DNA of 15,311 nt from B8-G4 sp033720735. GTDB taxonomy: Bacteria; Bacteroidota; Bacteroidia; Chitinophagales; Saprospiraceae. The position numbers were made by a program, and so were the translations under genes. The DNA lies in assembly GCA_033720735.1 (NCBI GenBank), contig JAWWBX010000082.1, positions 1-15,311 on the forward strand, in the 5' to 3' direction. The notes under the pieces are model-generated. The model had not been told where the DNA came from, searched no databases, and saw only the letters and a list, made by a program, of their open reading frames with translations. Below are positions 7,129 through 14,456 of the stretch, one piece after another (position 1 is the first letter of the stretch; each line of letters starts with the position of its first letter).

Positions 7129-8736
7129 TCAATCGAGCATCCGCACCTGGTCTTCGGTGATCATCACGGTCCGGGTTTCACTGGCCCGCTCGCTGACATC
7201 CAGCCCGCTATTTTCCAGGCGCAGTACACCCCGGGGACAGACAGCGGCACAGATTCCACAACCAACACATGATGCACGTACGATATCCTGTCCACGCTGC
7301 GCATAGGCGCGTACATCGATCCCCATTTCGCAATACGTCGAGCAGTTACCGCAAGAAATGCATTGCCCGCCATTCGTCGTGATCCGGAACCTGCTCTTGA
7401 AGCGCTGCACCAGCCCCAGATAAGCAGCCAACGGACAGCCAAAGCGGCACCACACTCGGTTGCCAAACCAGGGATAAAACCCGGTACCCACCACCCCGGC
7501 GAAGATCGATCCAATGGCAAATCCATACCATGACCGCACCTGAAAACTGTCGAGAAACAATACGCGGGCGTTGCCAGAAAAATAGGTGTAAAGCACCATC
7601 CCCGTCATCACCACAGCAAAGACCAGGACCCCATGGACCAGCCAGCGCTCCAGCTTCCAGGCCCCCAGGCTCTTGTCCGACAAATGGCGATAGGGGTCTC
7701 CCAGCGTTTCGGCCAGGCCACCACAGCCGCACACCCATGAGCAGTACCAGCGCTTGCCGTAGAAATAAGTGATCACCGGCACAGCGATGACAATGAGCGC
7801 AATCCCCCACACCAGCATGAACAGCCCCAATCGGCCACTTTCTATCAACTGACCGAGATGCCATTCAAAAAAGAAATCGTAGTCAAGCGGCCAGATATTC
7901 TTGAAGTCATAGTAAGGCTGGTTGAGTGAGACCAGGATCTCCGGAATGAGAAAGGCAAAGGCCAGTTGGAAAAACATCACGGATGACGTGCGGATCAGCT
8001 GATAGCGGTTGTGGCGGTATTTAGCGAACATGCGTATGCCCATGACCAGGATCACGAGTGTGTAAACGAATCCATAAAAGAACCATTGACCCGCCGGATT
8101 GCCGCTCAAGGCGACACTGACCGGATCGACCAGCCACACCCAGGCCACGATATATTCCGGATAGAAATAGATCAGGATGTAGAAACCGATCAGGAACACG
8201 CCGGTTGCCACCCCCAGCCAGCCGCGGTTGTGCATCGCGCTGTGATAAATGCCGTTGTTCCGGATGCCCGGCAGACCACGAAACTTGGGAAGGATGTTCA
8301 GCAACGCCCCGATCACGATCAGCCCAAACACCAGCAAGAACGCCAGGGACCGTGCCACTTGCACGCCATGGATCGCCTCCCGGGCCACGGGAAACACACT
8401 TTGATCTACCTCCCAATCCTGCAGGACCGCTGACCAGTATCCTTCGTCGGAAGGAGACATGCCTCTCCCCGTGACCCGTTGCAGGATCTCTTCCTGCGCC
8501 TGCGCCACCGCGTGGCGATATGCGCTGACAAAAGAAAACGGATCTGAGAATGTCTCACCGTCGAGATCAGCGAAGGCCTCCTGCAGCACCACACGATGAT
8601 CCGTGTTGTCAAATTGGCGCATTGCGTGGTCCGCATCGAGAGCGTATCGACCCAGAAAAGGCAAACACACAAACACCGCCAGACCGATGCACACCAGTCC
8701 GATGCCTGCTTTCTGGATCATGCCAGTCCCTTTCAT
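7129..8736 (-). CDS. Polytopic membrane 4Fe-4S protein (NapH/NosR-like)
   Basis: A 535-residue membrane iron-sulfur protein, likely passing electrons between a soluble donor and a membrane or periplasmic acceptor. The ATG at 8736 is chosen because it overlaps the upstream stop by 4 nt (ATGA), indicating translational coupling; an upstream in-frame extension to 8868 would lie wholly inside the oxidoreductase gene. One N-terminal TM (about 11-28) is followed by a hydrophilic domain (about 30-128) and then about eight TM helices. Cysteines lie in CSWVCGCGG (332, 336, 338) and CRFGCPL (430, 434), the paired motif of the NapH/NosR class. Two 4Fe-4S ferredoxin motifs close the protein: CISCGNCSTYC (459-469) and CVGCGICAAVCP (490-501). 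The family class is firm. NosR or NapH itself is unlikely, because no nos or nap genes are nearby. The natural partner is the FAD oxidoreductase upstream. Confidence 0.87.
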   Translation of the reverse strand: MKGTGMIQKAGIGLVCIGLAVFVCLPFLGRYALDADHAMRQFDNTDHRVVLQEAFADLDGETFSDPFSFVSAYRHAVAQAQEEILQRVTGRGMSPSDEGYWSAVLQDWEVDQSVFPVAREAIHGVQVARSLAFLLVFGLIVIGALLNILPKFRGLPGIRNNGIYHSAMHNRGWLGVATGVFLIGFYILIYFYPEYIVAWVWLVDPVSVALSGNPAGQWFFYGFVYTLVILVMGIRMFAKYRHNRYQLIRTSSVMFFQLAFAFLIPEILVSLNQPYYDFKNIWPLDYDFFFEWHLGQLIESGRLGLFMLVWGIALIVIAVPVITYFYGKRWYCSWVCGCGGLAETLGDPYRHLSDKSLGAWKLERWLVHGVLVFAVVMTGMVLYTYFSGNARVLFLDSFQVRSWYGFAIGSIFAGVVGTGFYPWFGNRVWCRFGCPLAAYLGLVQRFKSRFRITTNGGQCISCGNCSTYCEMGIDVRAYAQRGQDIVRASCVGCGICAAVCPRGVLRLENSGLDVSERASETRTVMITEDQVRMLD

Positions 8737-10088
8737 GCGTTGGCTGATTGTCGTGACCGCAAAAAGCGCAGCGCCGCTGACAACCCGCGACGCGATCGCA
8801 ACCGGACTTGCGCACCGCTTTGCTGGTTGTACTGAGCGACAATGTCCTGCTCGTATTCCCGATAGCACTCCGGGTCAAAGTTGGCCACCCCCAGGTCGGC
8901 CAACACCTTTTCGATATGCGTGCCTTCCTGCAGCCAGCGGTCACAGACTTCGTGCCGGTAACGGATCCCCATCAGATTGAAGCCCATCACGGATCCGCTG
9001 TCCCGGTCATAGACGAGTCTCACACTCTTCCGACCATCCTTGTGTTCCCAGTAAAGTTGTGATTGGGACGGCGCGGCGTCACTGGGCACGGTACCATAGA
9101 CCTGGTACTCGATGTCAAAGAACTTGGCCGAATTGAACCAGATGCCCGGGTCATAGGAGACATCGTTGCCACAGATCACGTGGGCCACGGTCTCACCGGA
9201 CATGCGCCCGGCATACCAGACCGCTTCGATCGCACGCCGGCCCTCGCGGGGGTCGCGATGTTCGGCACAATCCCCTGCGGCATAGATATCGGGAAGGTTG
9301 GTACGCAAATGCCTGTCCACCAGAATGCCTTTATTGGTCTCGATCCCGGAACCCTCGAGAAACCCGATATTGGGATGCACTCCAGCGGTAAGTCCCACAA
9401 AGCCACAGTCGATTCGCTCGCCCCCTTTTGTGATCACGGCGCAGGCCTTCCCGCTCCCGTCATCCACGATTTCCGCCAGCTCAGTGTCCAGACGCAGATC
9501 AATACCGTGTGCGATAATCTCACGATTCACCATTGCCGATTCTTCCTTCGGCAGTACCATATCCCAAAAGCTGGCTTCACGTACCAAAAACGTGACCGGG
9601 ATGTGCCGCGAATGGAACATTTCAGCCATCTCTATGCCGATCAAGCCACCGCCCACGATGACGGCCCGCTGGAGACCGTTACTGTGCCGTTCCATGGACT
9701 CAAGATCTGGGTAGCTGTACAGCCCCTGCACCCGCTCCAGATCCTGTCCCGGCCACCCAAATTTGTTGGGACGAGAGCCACTGGCGATGAGCAATTTGTC
9801 GTAGCGCATCGTTTCGCCACCTGCGAAATGGAGGGTATATGCATCCGGTTCGATGCGTTCCACATACGCCCGTCTGAGAGCGATACGGTTCTTTTCCCAA
9901 AACCAGTCCTCGTACGGTTTGGTGTCGACAAACCGCATGTGTCCCATGTAGATGTACATTAATGCCGTGCGAGAGAAAAAGTGATCGGTCTCGGCCGAGA
10001 TGACGGTAATCTGGTGATCGCTCAGCTTCCTGATGAACCGCGCTGCGGTAATACCCGTGATACCATTGCCGATGATCGCGATGTGCAT
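8733..10088 (-). CDS. FAD/NAD(P)-dependent oxidoreductase
   Basis: A 451-residue flavoprotein of the two-dinucleotide-domain class (rubredoxin reductase / nitrite reductase NirB / NADH oxidase-like). The FAD-binding GNGITG is at residues 7-12 in the usual N-terminal beta-alpha-beta position (MHIAIIGNGITG). The NAD(P)-binding GGGLIG is at 146-151, and the second FAD motif DIYAAGDCAE is at 267-276. No redox-active CxxxxC lies next to the FAD site, so it is not a classical disulfide reductase; it should oxidise NAD(P)H and pass electrons on. The 4-nt ATGA overlap with the membrane 4Fe-4S gene points to that protein as the electron acceptor or donor (inference). The last 30 residues are Arg-rich and may contact nucleic acid, lipid head groups or the partner. 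Its promoter should lie in the 204-nt gap shared with the divergent DoxX-like gene. The class is firm; the exact acceptor is unknown. Confidence 0.87.
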   Translation of the reverse strand: MHIAIIGNGITGITAARFIRKLSDHQITVISAETDHFFSRTALMYIYMGHMRFVDTKPYEDWFWEKNRIALRRAYVERIEPDAYTLHFAGGETMRYDKLLIASGSRPNKFGWPGQDLERVQGLYSYPDLESMERHSNGLQRAVIVGGGLIGIEMAEMFHSRHIPVTFLVREASFWDMVLPKEESAMVNREIIAHGIDLRLDTELAEIVDDGSGKACAVITKGGERIDCGFVGLTAGVHPNIGFLEGSGIETNKGILVDRHLRTNLPDIYAAGDCAEHRDPREGRRAIEAVWYAGRMSGETVAHVICGNDVSYDPGIWFNSAKFFDIEYQVYGTVPSDAAPSQSQLYWEHKDGRKSVRLVYDRDSGSVMGFNLMGIRYRHEVCDRWLQEGTHIEKVLADLGVANFDPECYREYEQDIVAQYNQQSGAQVRLRSRRGLSAALRFLRSRQSANA

Positions 10089-10214
10089 GGAAGGCAGGTT
10101 TGCGCTATTGTATCTAAGATTGACAAATTATCCTAAACCTGCGCATGACCTGTCTGTGTCGTCTGCATGGCGACGATTCCATTTATGCAGGCCAATGCAA
10201 TTTGTGGCATCTGA

Positions 10215-10234
10215 GTATATCGTAGATATACGAT
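10215..10234. promoter_or_regulatory. Overlapping inverted repeats, candidate operator
   Basis: In the 204-nt gap between the divergent oxidoreductase and DoxX-like genes, GTATATC-GTA-GATATAC (10215-10231) is a perfect 7-bp inverted repeat with a 3-nt centre. Overlapping it, ATCGTA-GATA-TACGAT (10219-10234) is a second 6-bp repeat. The AT-rich symmetry and position suit a dimeric repressor site controlling one or both genes. A TTTG at 10201-10204 could be a -33 box for the rightward gene, but no matching -7 box follows. No regulator is encoded nearby. Confidence 0.4.
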
Positions 10235-10292
10235 GACATTAAATATTTCTACCATATGTTACGGACACCGACAATCCGGCAAATAGGACCGA

Positions 10293-11603
10293 TTGAGTAA
10301 TTTTGAGGGACAACTGCCAACCCTGGTGATCTCTCATCACGTATCTGCTGTCGCCTGGTCACCCGTCACGCGTGTCCTGTTTCGGTTTTTCGGGTTGTTC
10401 TTTGTGTTGTCCAACCTTGGCTGGGTGTTTAGCGTGGCAGGGTTGGGCAATGCGTACAATAATGCGCTTGCCAAACCGGTCGTGTGGACCGCACGCAACA
10501 TCCTGGACATTCAGCGAGATTTCCCCATCCAGTTCAACGGCAGTGGTGACCGCACCTACGACTACACTTTGTTCTTTCTGTTTGGGATCCTCTCGCTCAT
10601 CGGTACTGTCGTATGGAGCATGGCGGACAGCCGACGCCCGCACTACCGCCGGCTTCACGAGTGGTTGCGCGTCTTTTTGCGCTATGTGCTGGGGCTGACC
10701 ATGCTCGGATACGGCTTTGCAAAAGTGTTCTGGATGCAAATGCAGTTCCCGTCGCTGAACAGATTGCTGCAGCCGCACGGCGATTCGTCACCGATGGGGT
10801 TGGCATGGACCTACATGGGCTATTCGGAGGCCTACTCGATCTTTGCCGGCGGGCTGGAAGTATTGGGCGGGTTCTTGTTGTTCTGGAGACGCACCACCCT
10901 GCTGGGCGCACTGATCCTGCTGGGGGTTGTCATCAATATTGTCGCCGTCAACTTCTGTTTTGACGTCCCGGTGAAGCTTTACTCGGTTCAGCTCACACTG
11001 ACGACGCTGTTCCTGCTGGCGCCTGATATACAACGTTTATGGAATGGAGTGGTCATGCGGAAATCTGTCCCGGCACAGGTATTTGTACCACATTTCCGGG
11101 ATCAGCGCATCAACAAGGTCCTCTTTTGGCTCAAACACGTGGTGTTGGCAGCCTACCTGGTCTATGCACTCAAGGGGAGTCTGGAAGCGAGGCAACAGTA
11201 TGGCCCGGGCTACCAACGATCGGCCTTGTACGGGATCTGGGAGGTAGAAATGTTCGTGCGGAATGGCGATACGATTCCTGCCCTGCTCGATGACCAGGTG
11301 CGGTGGCGGCGCATGGTAGCCGACCGCGATGGGGTCATCTACGTGTACCGGATGGATGATACCCGCAATACCTATCAATCGGTTATTGATACAACCGCCC
11401 ACACCCTACGCCTCAATACCTATCAGGATACGGCGACGAGGTATCAATTGGATTATGCCAGACCAACGAAGGATCGACTCACGCTGCGTGGCGTGTGGCA
11501 AGCCGACACGCTTTTCGTTGCCTTCAGACAATTTGATCTTACCAACTTCGAGTTAGTGAGCCGGGGCTTCAACTGGGTCAATGAGTATCCGCACAACCGC
11601 TAA
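10293..11603 (+). CDS. DoxX-like membrane protein with lipocalin-like C-terminal domain
   Basis: A 436-residue protein. The start is a TTG at 10293, since an in-frame TAG lies at 10284-10286; an AGGA at 10285-10288 gives some ribosome-binding support. A GTG at 10326 is the alternative. Residues about 27-48, 92-108, 129-146, 178-197, 202-222 and 228-244 are hydrophobic helices. The block from about 127 to 244 has the DoxX/MauE-like four-helix look (LRYVLGLTMLGYGFAKVF, then a Gly-rich GGLEVLGGFLLF). After a further helix (about 276-292), residues 308-436 form a soluble part starting LYGIWEVEMFVRNG, rich in beta strands and lipocalin-like. DoxX relatives are associated with quinone- or thiol-linked membrane redox work, which fits the divergent oxidoreductase/4Fe-4S pair. 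The exact function is unknown. The endonuclease gene follows after 47 nt. Confidence 0.78.
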   Translation: MSNFEGQLPTLVISHHVSAVAWSPVTRVLFRFFGLFFVLSNLGWVFSVAGLGNAYNNALAKPVVWTARNILDIQRDFPIQFNGSGDRTYDYTLFFLFGILSLIGTVVWSMADSRRPHYRRLHEWLRVFLRYVLGLTMLGYGFAKVFWMQMQFPSLNRLLQPHGDSSPMGLAWTYMGYSEAYSIFAGGLEVLGGFLLFWRRTTLLGALILLGVVINIVAVNFCFDVPVKLYSVQLTLTTLFLLAPDIQRLWNGVVMRKSVPAQVFVPHFRDQRINKVLFWLKHVVLAAYLVYALKGSLEARQQYGPGYQRSALYGIWEVEMFVRNGDTIPALLDDQVRWRRMVADRDGVIYVYRMDDTRNTYQSVIDTTAHTLRLNTYQDTATRYQLDYARPTKDRLTLRGVWQADTLFVAFRQFDLTNFELVSRGFNWVNEYPHNR

Positions 11604-11650
11604 GGTTGAGCAATCATTCGCAGCCGGAAAAAAATGAATACTTTGCGCGC

Positions 11651-12724
11651 ATGCGCAGATACGGGCCGCGGATTCTCCATTTCCTGATCGCGACTTTCAC
11701 GACTACTGGTCTGGCGGGACAGGAGATCTTCCCTGGTTTGACAGACCAGGCCCTGCTCGAGGCACTGGTCGCCACGTACAAGCCTGCGAGTGTTCTTTCG
11801 CTGTCCCAGGCCAAGGATACCCTTTACGGCAAGATCGACCTGCAACAGGACAGTGTGCACGGCATCTACACCGGATTTGCTGTCCATGTGCCGGCAGGTC
11901 AGGATCCATCACAGGCGGTTTTCCTGGATGGCAACGGGATCAACCTCGAACACAGCTGGCCCCAGGCCAAGGGTGCGGGCGCAGGCACACAAGGGCATAG
12001 CGATATGCACCACTTGTTCCCCTCGCGGGTTGCGGTCAACAGTGCGCGGGGTAGCAACCCCTTTGCAGACATCCCGGACCAGGTCACGACCATGTGGTTC
12101 TATCGCGATCAGGTGCAAACGTCCATCCCGGGTAGCAACGCAGACGCTTTCTCCGAAGCGACCAAAACCCTCTTTGAGCCCAGAGAGACCGTCAAGGGTG
12201 ATATTGCCAGAGCCGCGTTTTACTTCTACACGATGTATCAGGCCGATGCAGATGCGGCAGATCCGCAATGGTTTTCATTGCAGCGCGCCACCTTCCTGCA
12301 ATGGCATGCGGCCGATCCCGTGGATACCGCCGAACTCGCCCGCAGCAATGCGATTGCCGCCTACCAGGATGGCAGGGAGAATCCCTATGTGCTGGATCCG
12401 ACACTGGCCGAGCGCGCGTTCTGCGATGCGCCACCTTGTGCCACCACGTCAGTGCAGGCCACTCCGGCGAACGCGTTAGCGGTTGCCTTGCGACTGGACG
12501 GATGCCAGCTCTACATTGGGAAAGAGGACTCCACACCCGGCTCTCTCCGTTGCATGCTCTATGATACAGCGGGAAAACTTCTGCGGGTTGCCGAAGGGTA
12601 TGCCGGGGACCCCGGAAGTGTCTCCTTCAACGTGTGCGGTTTGGTTGCAGGCGCCTACGTCGTTGTAATCACTCCCTTTGGCGACAATTGGTCAGTCACC
12701 AGACTGATCTGGCTGCCGGGTTGA
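11651..12724 (+). CDS. Exported endonuclease I family nuclease, T9SS-like tail
   Basis: A 357-residue secreted nuclease of the EndA/NucM/Vvn (endonuclease I) family. The ATG at 11651 is chosen because it opens directly on a signal peptide (MRRYGPRILH, hydrophobic core, ending near GLAGQ, residues 1-24); a TTG at 11606 would add 15 residues before it. The beta-beta-alpha-metal core is clear: NLEHSWPQ with Glu100 (metal) and His101 (general base), then HSDMHHLFPS and VAVNSARGSNPF with Asn130 as likely second metal ligand, and the family motif GRENPYVLDP at 241-250. Such enzymes cut DNA and RNA non-specifically outside the cytoplasm. Residues about 270-357 resemble a type IX secretion C-terminal sorting domain (LYDTAGKLL, then CGLVAGAYVVVI, ending RLIWLPG), though it is divergent. 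The gene ends 1 nt from the dnaA stop. Likely role: nutrient scavenging or extracellular DNA breakdown. Confidence 0.88.
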   Translation: MRRYGPRILHFLIATFTTTGLAGQEIFPGLTDQALLEALVATYKPASVLSLSQAKDTLYGKIDLQQDSVHGIYTGFAVHVPAGQDPSQAVFLDGNGINLEHSWPQAKGAGAGTQGHSDMHHLFPSRVAVNSARGSNPFADIPDQVTTMWFYRDQVQTSIPGSNADAFSEATKTLFEPRETVKGDIARAAFYFYTMYQADADAADPQWFSLQRATFLQWHAADPVDTAELARSNAIAAYQDGRENPYVLDPTLAERAFCDAPPCATTSVQATPANALAVALRLDGCQLYIGKEDSTPGSLRCMLYDTAGKLLRVAEGYAGDPGSVSFNVCGLVAGAYVVVITPFGDNWSVTRLIWLPG

Positions 12725-12725
12725 G

Positions 12726-14156
12726 TTACGCCGGCGCCATACTCATGTTGATCTGCTTCTCCAGGTTGGCAATGGCATTGCGGTATTCCGGATCGGTATC
12801 CATCAGGTCCCGTACTGCACGGCACGAGTAGATGACCGTGCTGTGGTCGCGCCCGCCAAACGCATCGCCAATGGTCTTGAGGGACTCGTTGGTCATCACC
12901 TTCGACAGGTACATGGCGATCTGCCGTGACATGACCACATTCCGCTTGCGTGTTTTCGACTTCAGGCGTTCGATCGGTACCTTGAAGAAATCGGACACTT
13001 CCTTCTTGATCTTGTCGATCGTGATCTCCTGCGATGCGTTGACGACAAAGCTCTCGATGACCTCGGTGGCCAGGTCAATATCGACTTCACGGTTGGTCAG
13101 CGAAGTATGGGCGATCATGCTGGCCGCCACACCCTCCAGCTCACGGATGTTGTTCTGGATATTGTAGCAGATGTATTCCACCACACTGCGCGGCACTTCC
13201 AGGCCGGCGGTTTGCAATTTAGATTCAAGGATAGCGATCCGCGTTTCAAAATCCGGCGCCTGCAGGTCGGCAGAGAGACCCCACTTGAATCGGGAGATCA
13301 GGCGCTCTTCCATACCCGGCAGGTCCTTGGGCGGGCAATCCGAGGTGAGAATGATCTGCTTTCCTTGCTGGTGCAGTTGATTGAAGATGTGGAAGAAGAT
13401 CTCCTGCGTCTTTTGACGGTTGGCCAGGAACTGGATGTCATCAACAATCAGAACGTCGACCAGTTGGTAGAAATTGACAAAGTCCGTAACCGAGTTGGTC
13501 TTGATCGCCTGGATGATCTGATTCGTGAATTTCTCAGTTGTGATGTACAGGATCGCCTCACCACTCTCCGTTTGGTCGATGGCATTGCCGATCGCCTGGG
13601 CAAGGTGGGTTTTCCCAAGGCCGACTGATCCGTAAATGAACAGCGGATTGAACGCCGTCTTGCCAGGATTTTTGGCAACGGCCTCTCCCGCGGAGCGCGC
13701 CAGCCGGTTGCAATCGCCTTCGATATAGTTGGAGAACAGATAGTTCTTGTTGAGCTGACTGTCGAAGCCAGGTTTCTTGATGCCCGGGATGACAAACGGG
13801 TTGGTGATCTCCTTGTCCATCACACCCGGTACGGTGGCATCCTTGTCCTCGACCGCCTGGCGGTGGATCCCATTGGTGCCGCGACTGACCCGCGGATCCT
13901 GTCCATCAAGACGGATCTGGTATTCAAGTCCTCCCTTTTCACCCAATTCCTCCCTGATCGATTTTTTCAGAACGGCCACATAGTGCTGTTCGAGCCATTC
14001 ATAAAAGAATTTGTTAGGGACCTGAATGGTTAGTACGTTGTTCTCGAGTTTGACGGGTTTGATGGGTTCAAACCACGTTTTGTAGCTCTGGGGTGGGACG
14101 TGATCCTTAATCGTCCGGAGACAGTTATCCCACACGCTGATGTAGTCTTTCAACAT
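12726..14156 (-). CDS. dnaA: Chromosomal replication initiator DnaA
   Basis: A 476-residue, full-length DnaA that binds DnaA boxes, opens the origin and helps load the helicase. Domain I (about 1-85) starts with the family pattern VWDNCLRTIKDHVPPQSYKTW; its stretch QSYKTWFEPI is at residues 23-32. A linker (about 86-128) follows. Domain III is the AAA+ core: Walker A GSVGLGKTH (176-184, with Ser in place of the usual second Gly), Walker B LIVDDIQF (236-243), sensor 1 LTSD (270-273), the arginine-finger region RLISRF (285-290) and sensor 2 NNIRELEG (335-342). Domain IV (about 375-476) carries the DnaA signature GGRDHSTVIYSC (434-445) in the DNA-binding helix-turn-helix. The ATG at 14156 has AAAGGG about 8 nt upstream, a better ribosome site than others here. 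It converges with the endonuclease gene, stops 1 nt apart, and has its own promoter in the 300-nt gap upstream. Confidence 0.98.
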   Translation of the reverse strand: MLKDYISVWDNCLRTIKDHVPPQSYKTWFEPIKPVKLENNVLTIQVPNKFFYEWLEQHYVAVLKKSIREELGEKGGLEYQIRLDGQDPRVSRGTNGIHRQAVEDKDATVPGVMDKEITNPFVIPGIKKPGFDSQLNKNYLFSNYIEGDCNRLARSAGEAVAKNPGKTAFNPLFIYGSVGLGKTHLAQAIGNAIDQTESGEAILYITTEKFTNQIIQAIKTNSVTDFVNFYQLVDVLIVDDIQFLANRQKTQEIFFHIFNQLHQQGKQIILTSDCPPKDLPGMEERLISRFKWGLSADLQAPDFETRIAILESKLQTAGLEVPRSVVEYICYNIQNNIRELEGVAASMIAHTSLTNREVDIDLATEVIESFVVNASQEITIDKIKKEVSDFFKVPIERLKSKTRKRNVVMSRQIAMYLSKVMTNESLKTIGDAFGGRDHSTVIYSCRAVRDLMDTDPEYRNAIANLEKQINMSMAPA

Positions 14157-14264
14157 GAAAAACGCCCTTTAAAAGACTCTTAAAACGAACTGGTTGGTGC
14201 TTTGGAGAAGTGTATTTCCCAACAAAACGAGCGTTCTCCTAAAGCTTTCACAGATTCCAGCAGA

Positions 14265-14297
14265 CTAAAGTAGTGTATCCCTTCGAGAGATAACAAA
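14265..14297 (-). promoter_or_regulatory. Probable dnaA promoter, Bacteroidota type
   Basis: Read on the minus strand: TTTG (14297-14294), a 21-nt spacer, then TACTTTAG (14272-14265), which fits the Bacteroidota sigma consensus TTTG-N19-21-TAnnTTTG with one mismatch. Transcription would start near 14258, leaving a leader of about 100 nt before the dnaA ATG at 14156. Confidence 0.5.
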
Positions 14298-14381
14298 GGT
14301 GTAAATTTTTTGTCAAAATTCGTTGGCCACCGGCAGGATTTCTCCGAAAATCCATGTGATTTTCAGCCCGAAAAACAACAG

Positions 14382-14410
14382 AAAAAAACATATATATCTT
14401 TTATATATGT
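14382..14410 (-). terminator. AT-rich hairpin with T tract after the metallophosphoesterase gene
   Basis: On the minus strand ACATATATA (14410-14402), loop AAAGA, TATATATGT (14396-14388) form a perfect 9-bp stem, followed at once by six more T (14387-14382). It lies about 47 nt beyond the metallophosphoesterase stop and upstream of the dnaA promoter. The layout is that of an intrinsic terminator, but the stem has only two G/C-containing pairs and would be weak. A DNA-unwinding or protein-binding role is the alternative. Confidence 0.45.
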
Positions 14411-14456
14411 GTAATCAGGTGTGTGACACAGCGTCGCCTTGCGGGAGAGCGGACAA

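Larger units (their letters stand above)
14157..14456. other. AT-rich intergenic region upstream of dnaA
   Basis: A 300-nt gap with no gene, clearly more AT-rich than its surroundings. It holds a probable dnaA promoter (14265-14297) and a terminator-like hairpin for the metallophosphoesterase gene (14382-14410). No copy of the DnaA box TTATNCACA was found on either strand, so there is no direct support for an origin here despite the AT-rich content. Confidence 0.6.

Noticed and set aside
8737..8868. N-terminal extension of the 4Fe-4S protein to an in-frame ATG at 8868.
   Set aside because: The extra 44 residues lie inside the oxidoreductase gene and look like shadow sequence; the ATGA overlap at 8736 is a better start and leads straight into the first TM helix.
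9063..9962. Open frame of 299 codons antisense to the FAD oxidoreductase.
   Set aside because: The opposite strand carries all three dinucleotide-binding motifs in one continuous frame; this is a shadow from GC-rich codon use.
10298..10305. Perfect TAnnTTTG match (TAATTTTG) as a promoter -7 box.
   Set aside because: It lies inside the start of the DoxX-like reading frame and has no TTG or TTTG 19-21 nt upstream.
14125..14134. TTATCCCACA near the dnaA start as a DnaA box.
   Set aside because: An inserted C breaks the TTATCCACA pattern in three positions, it lies in coding sequence for DnaA domain I, and there is no cluster of similar sites.
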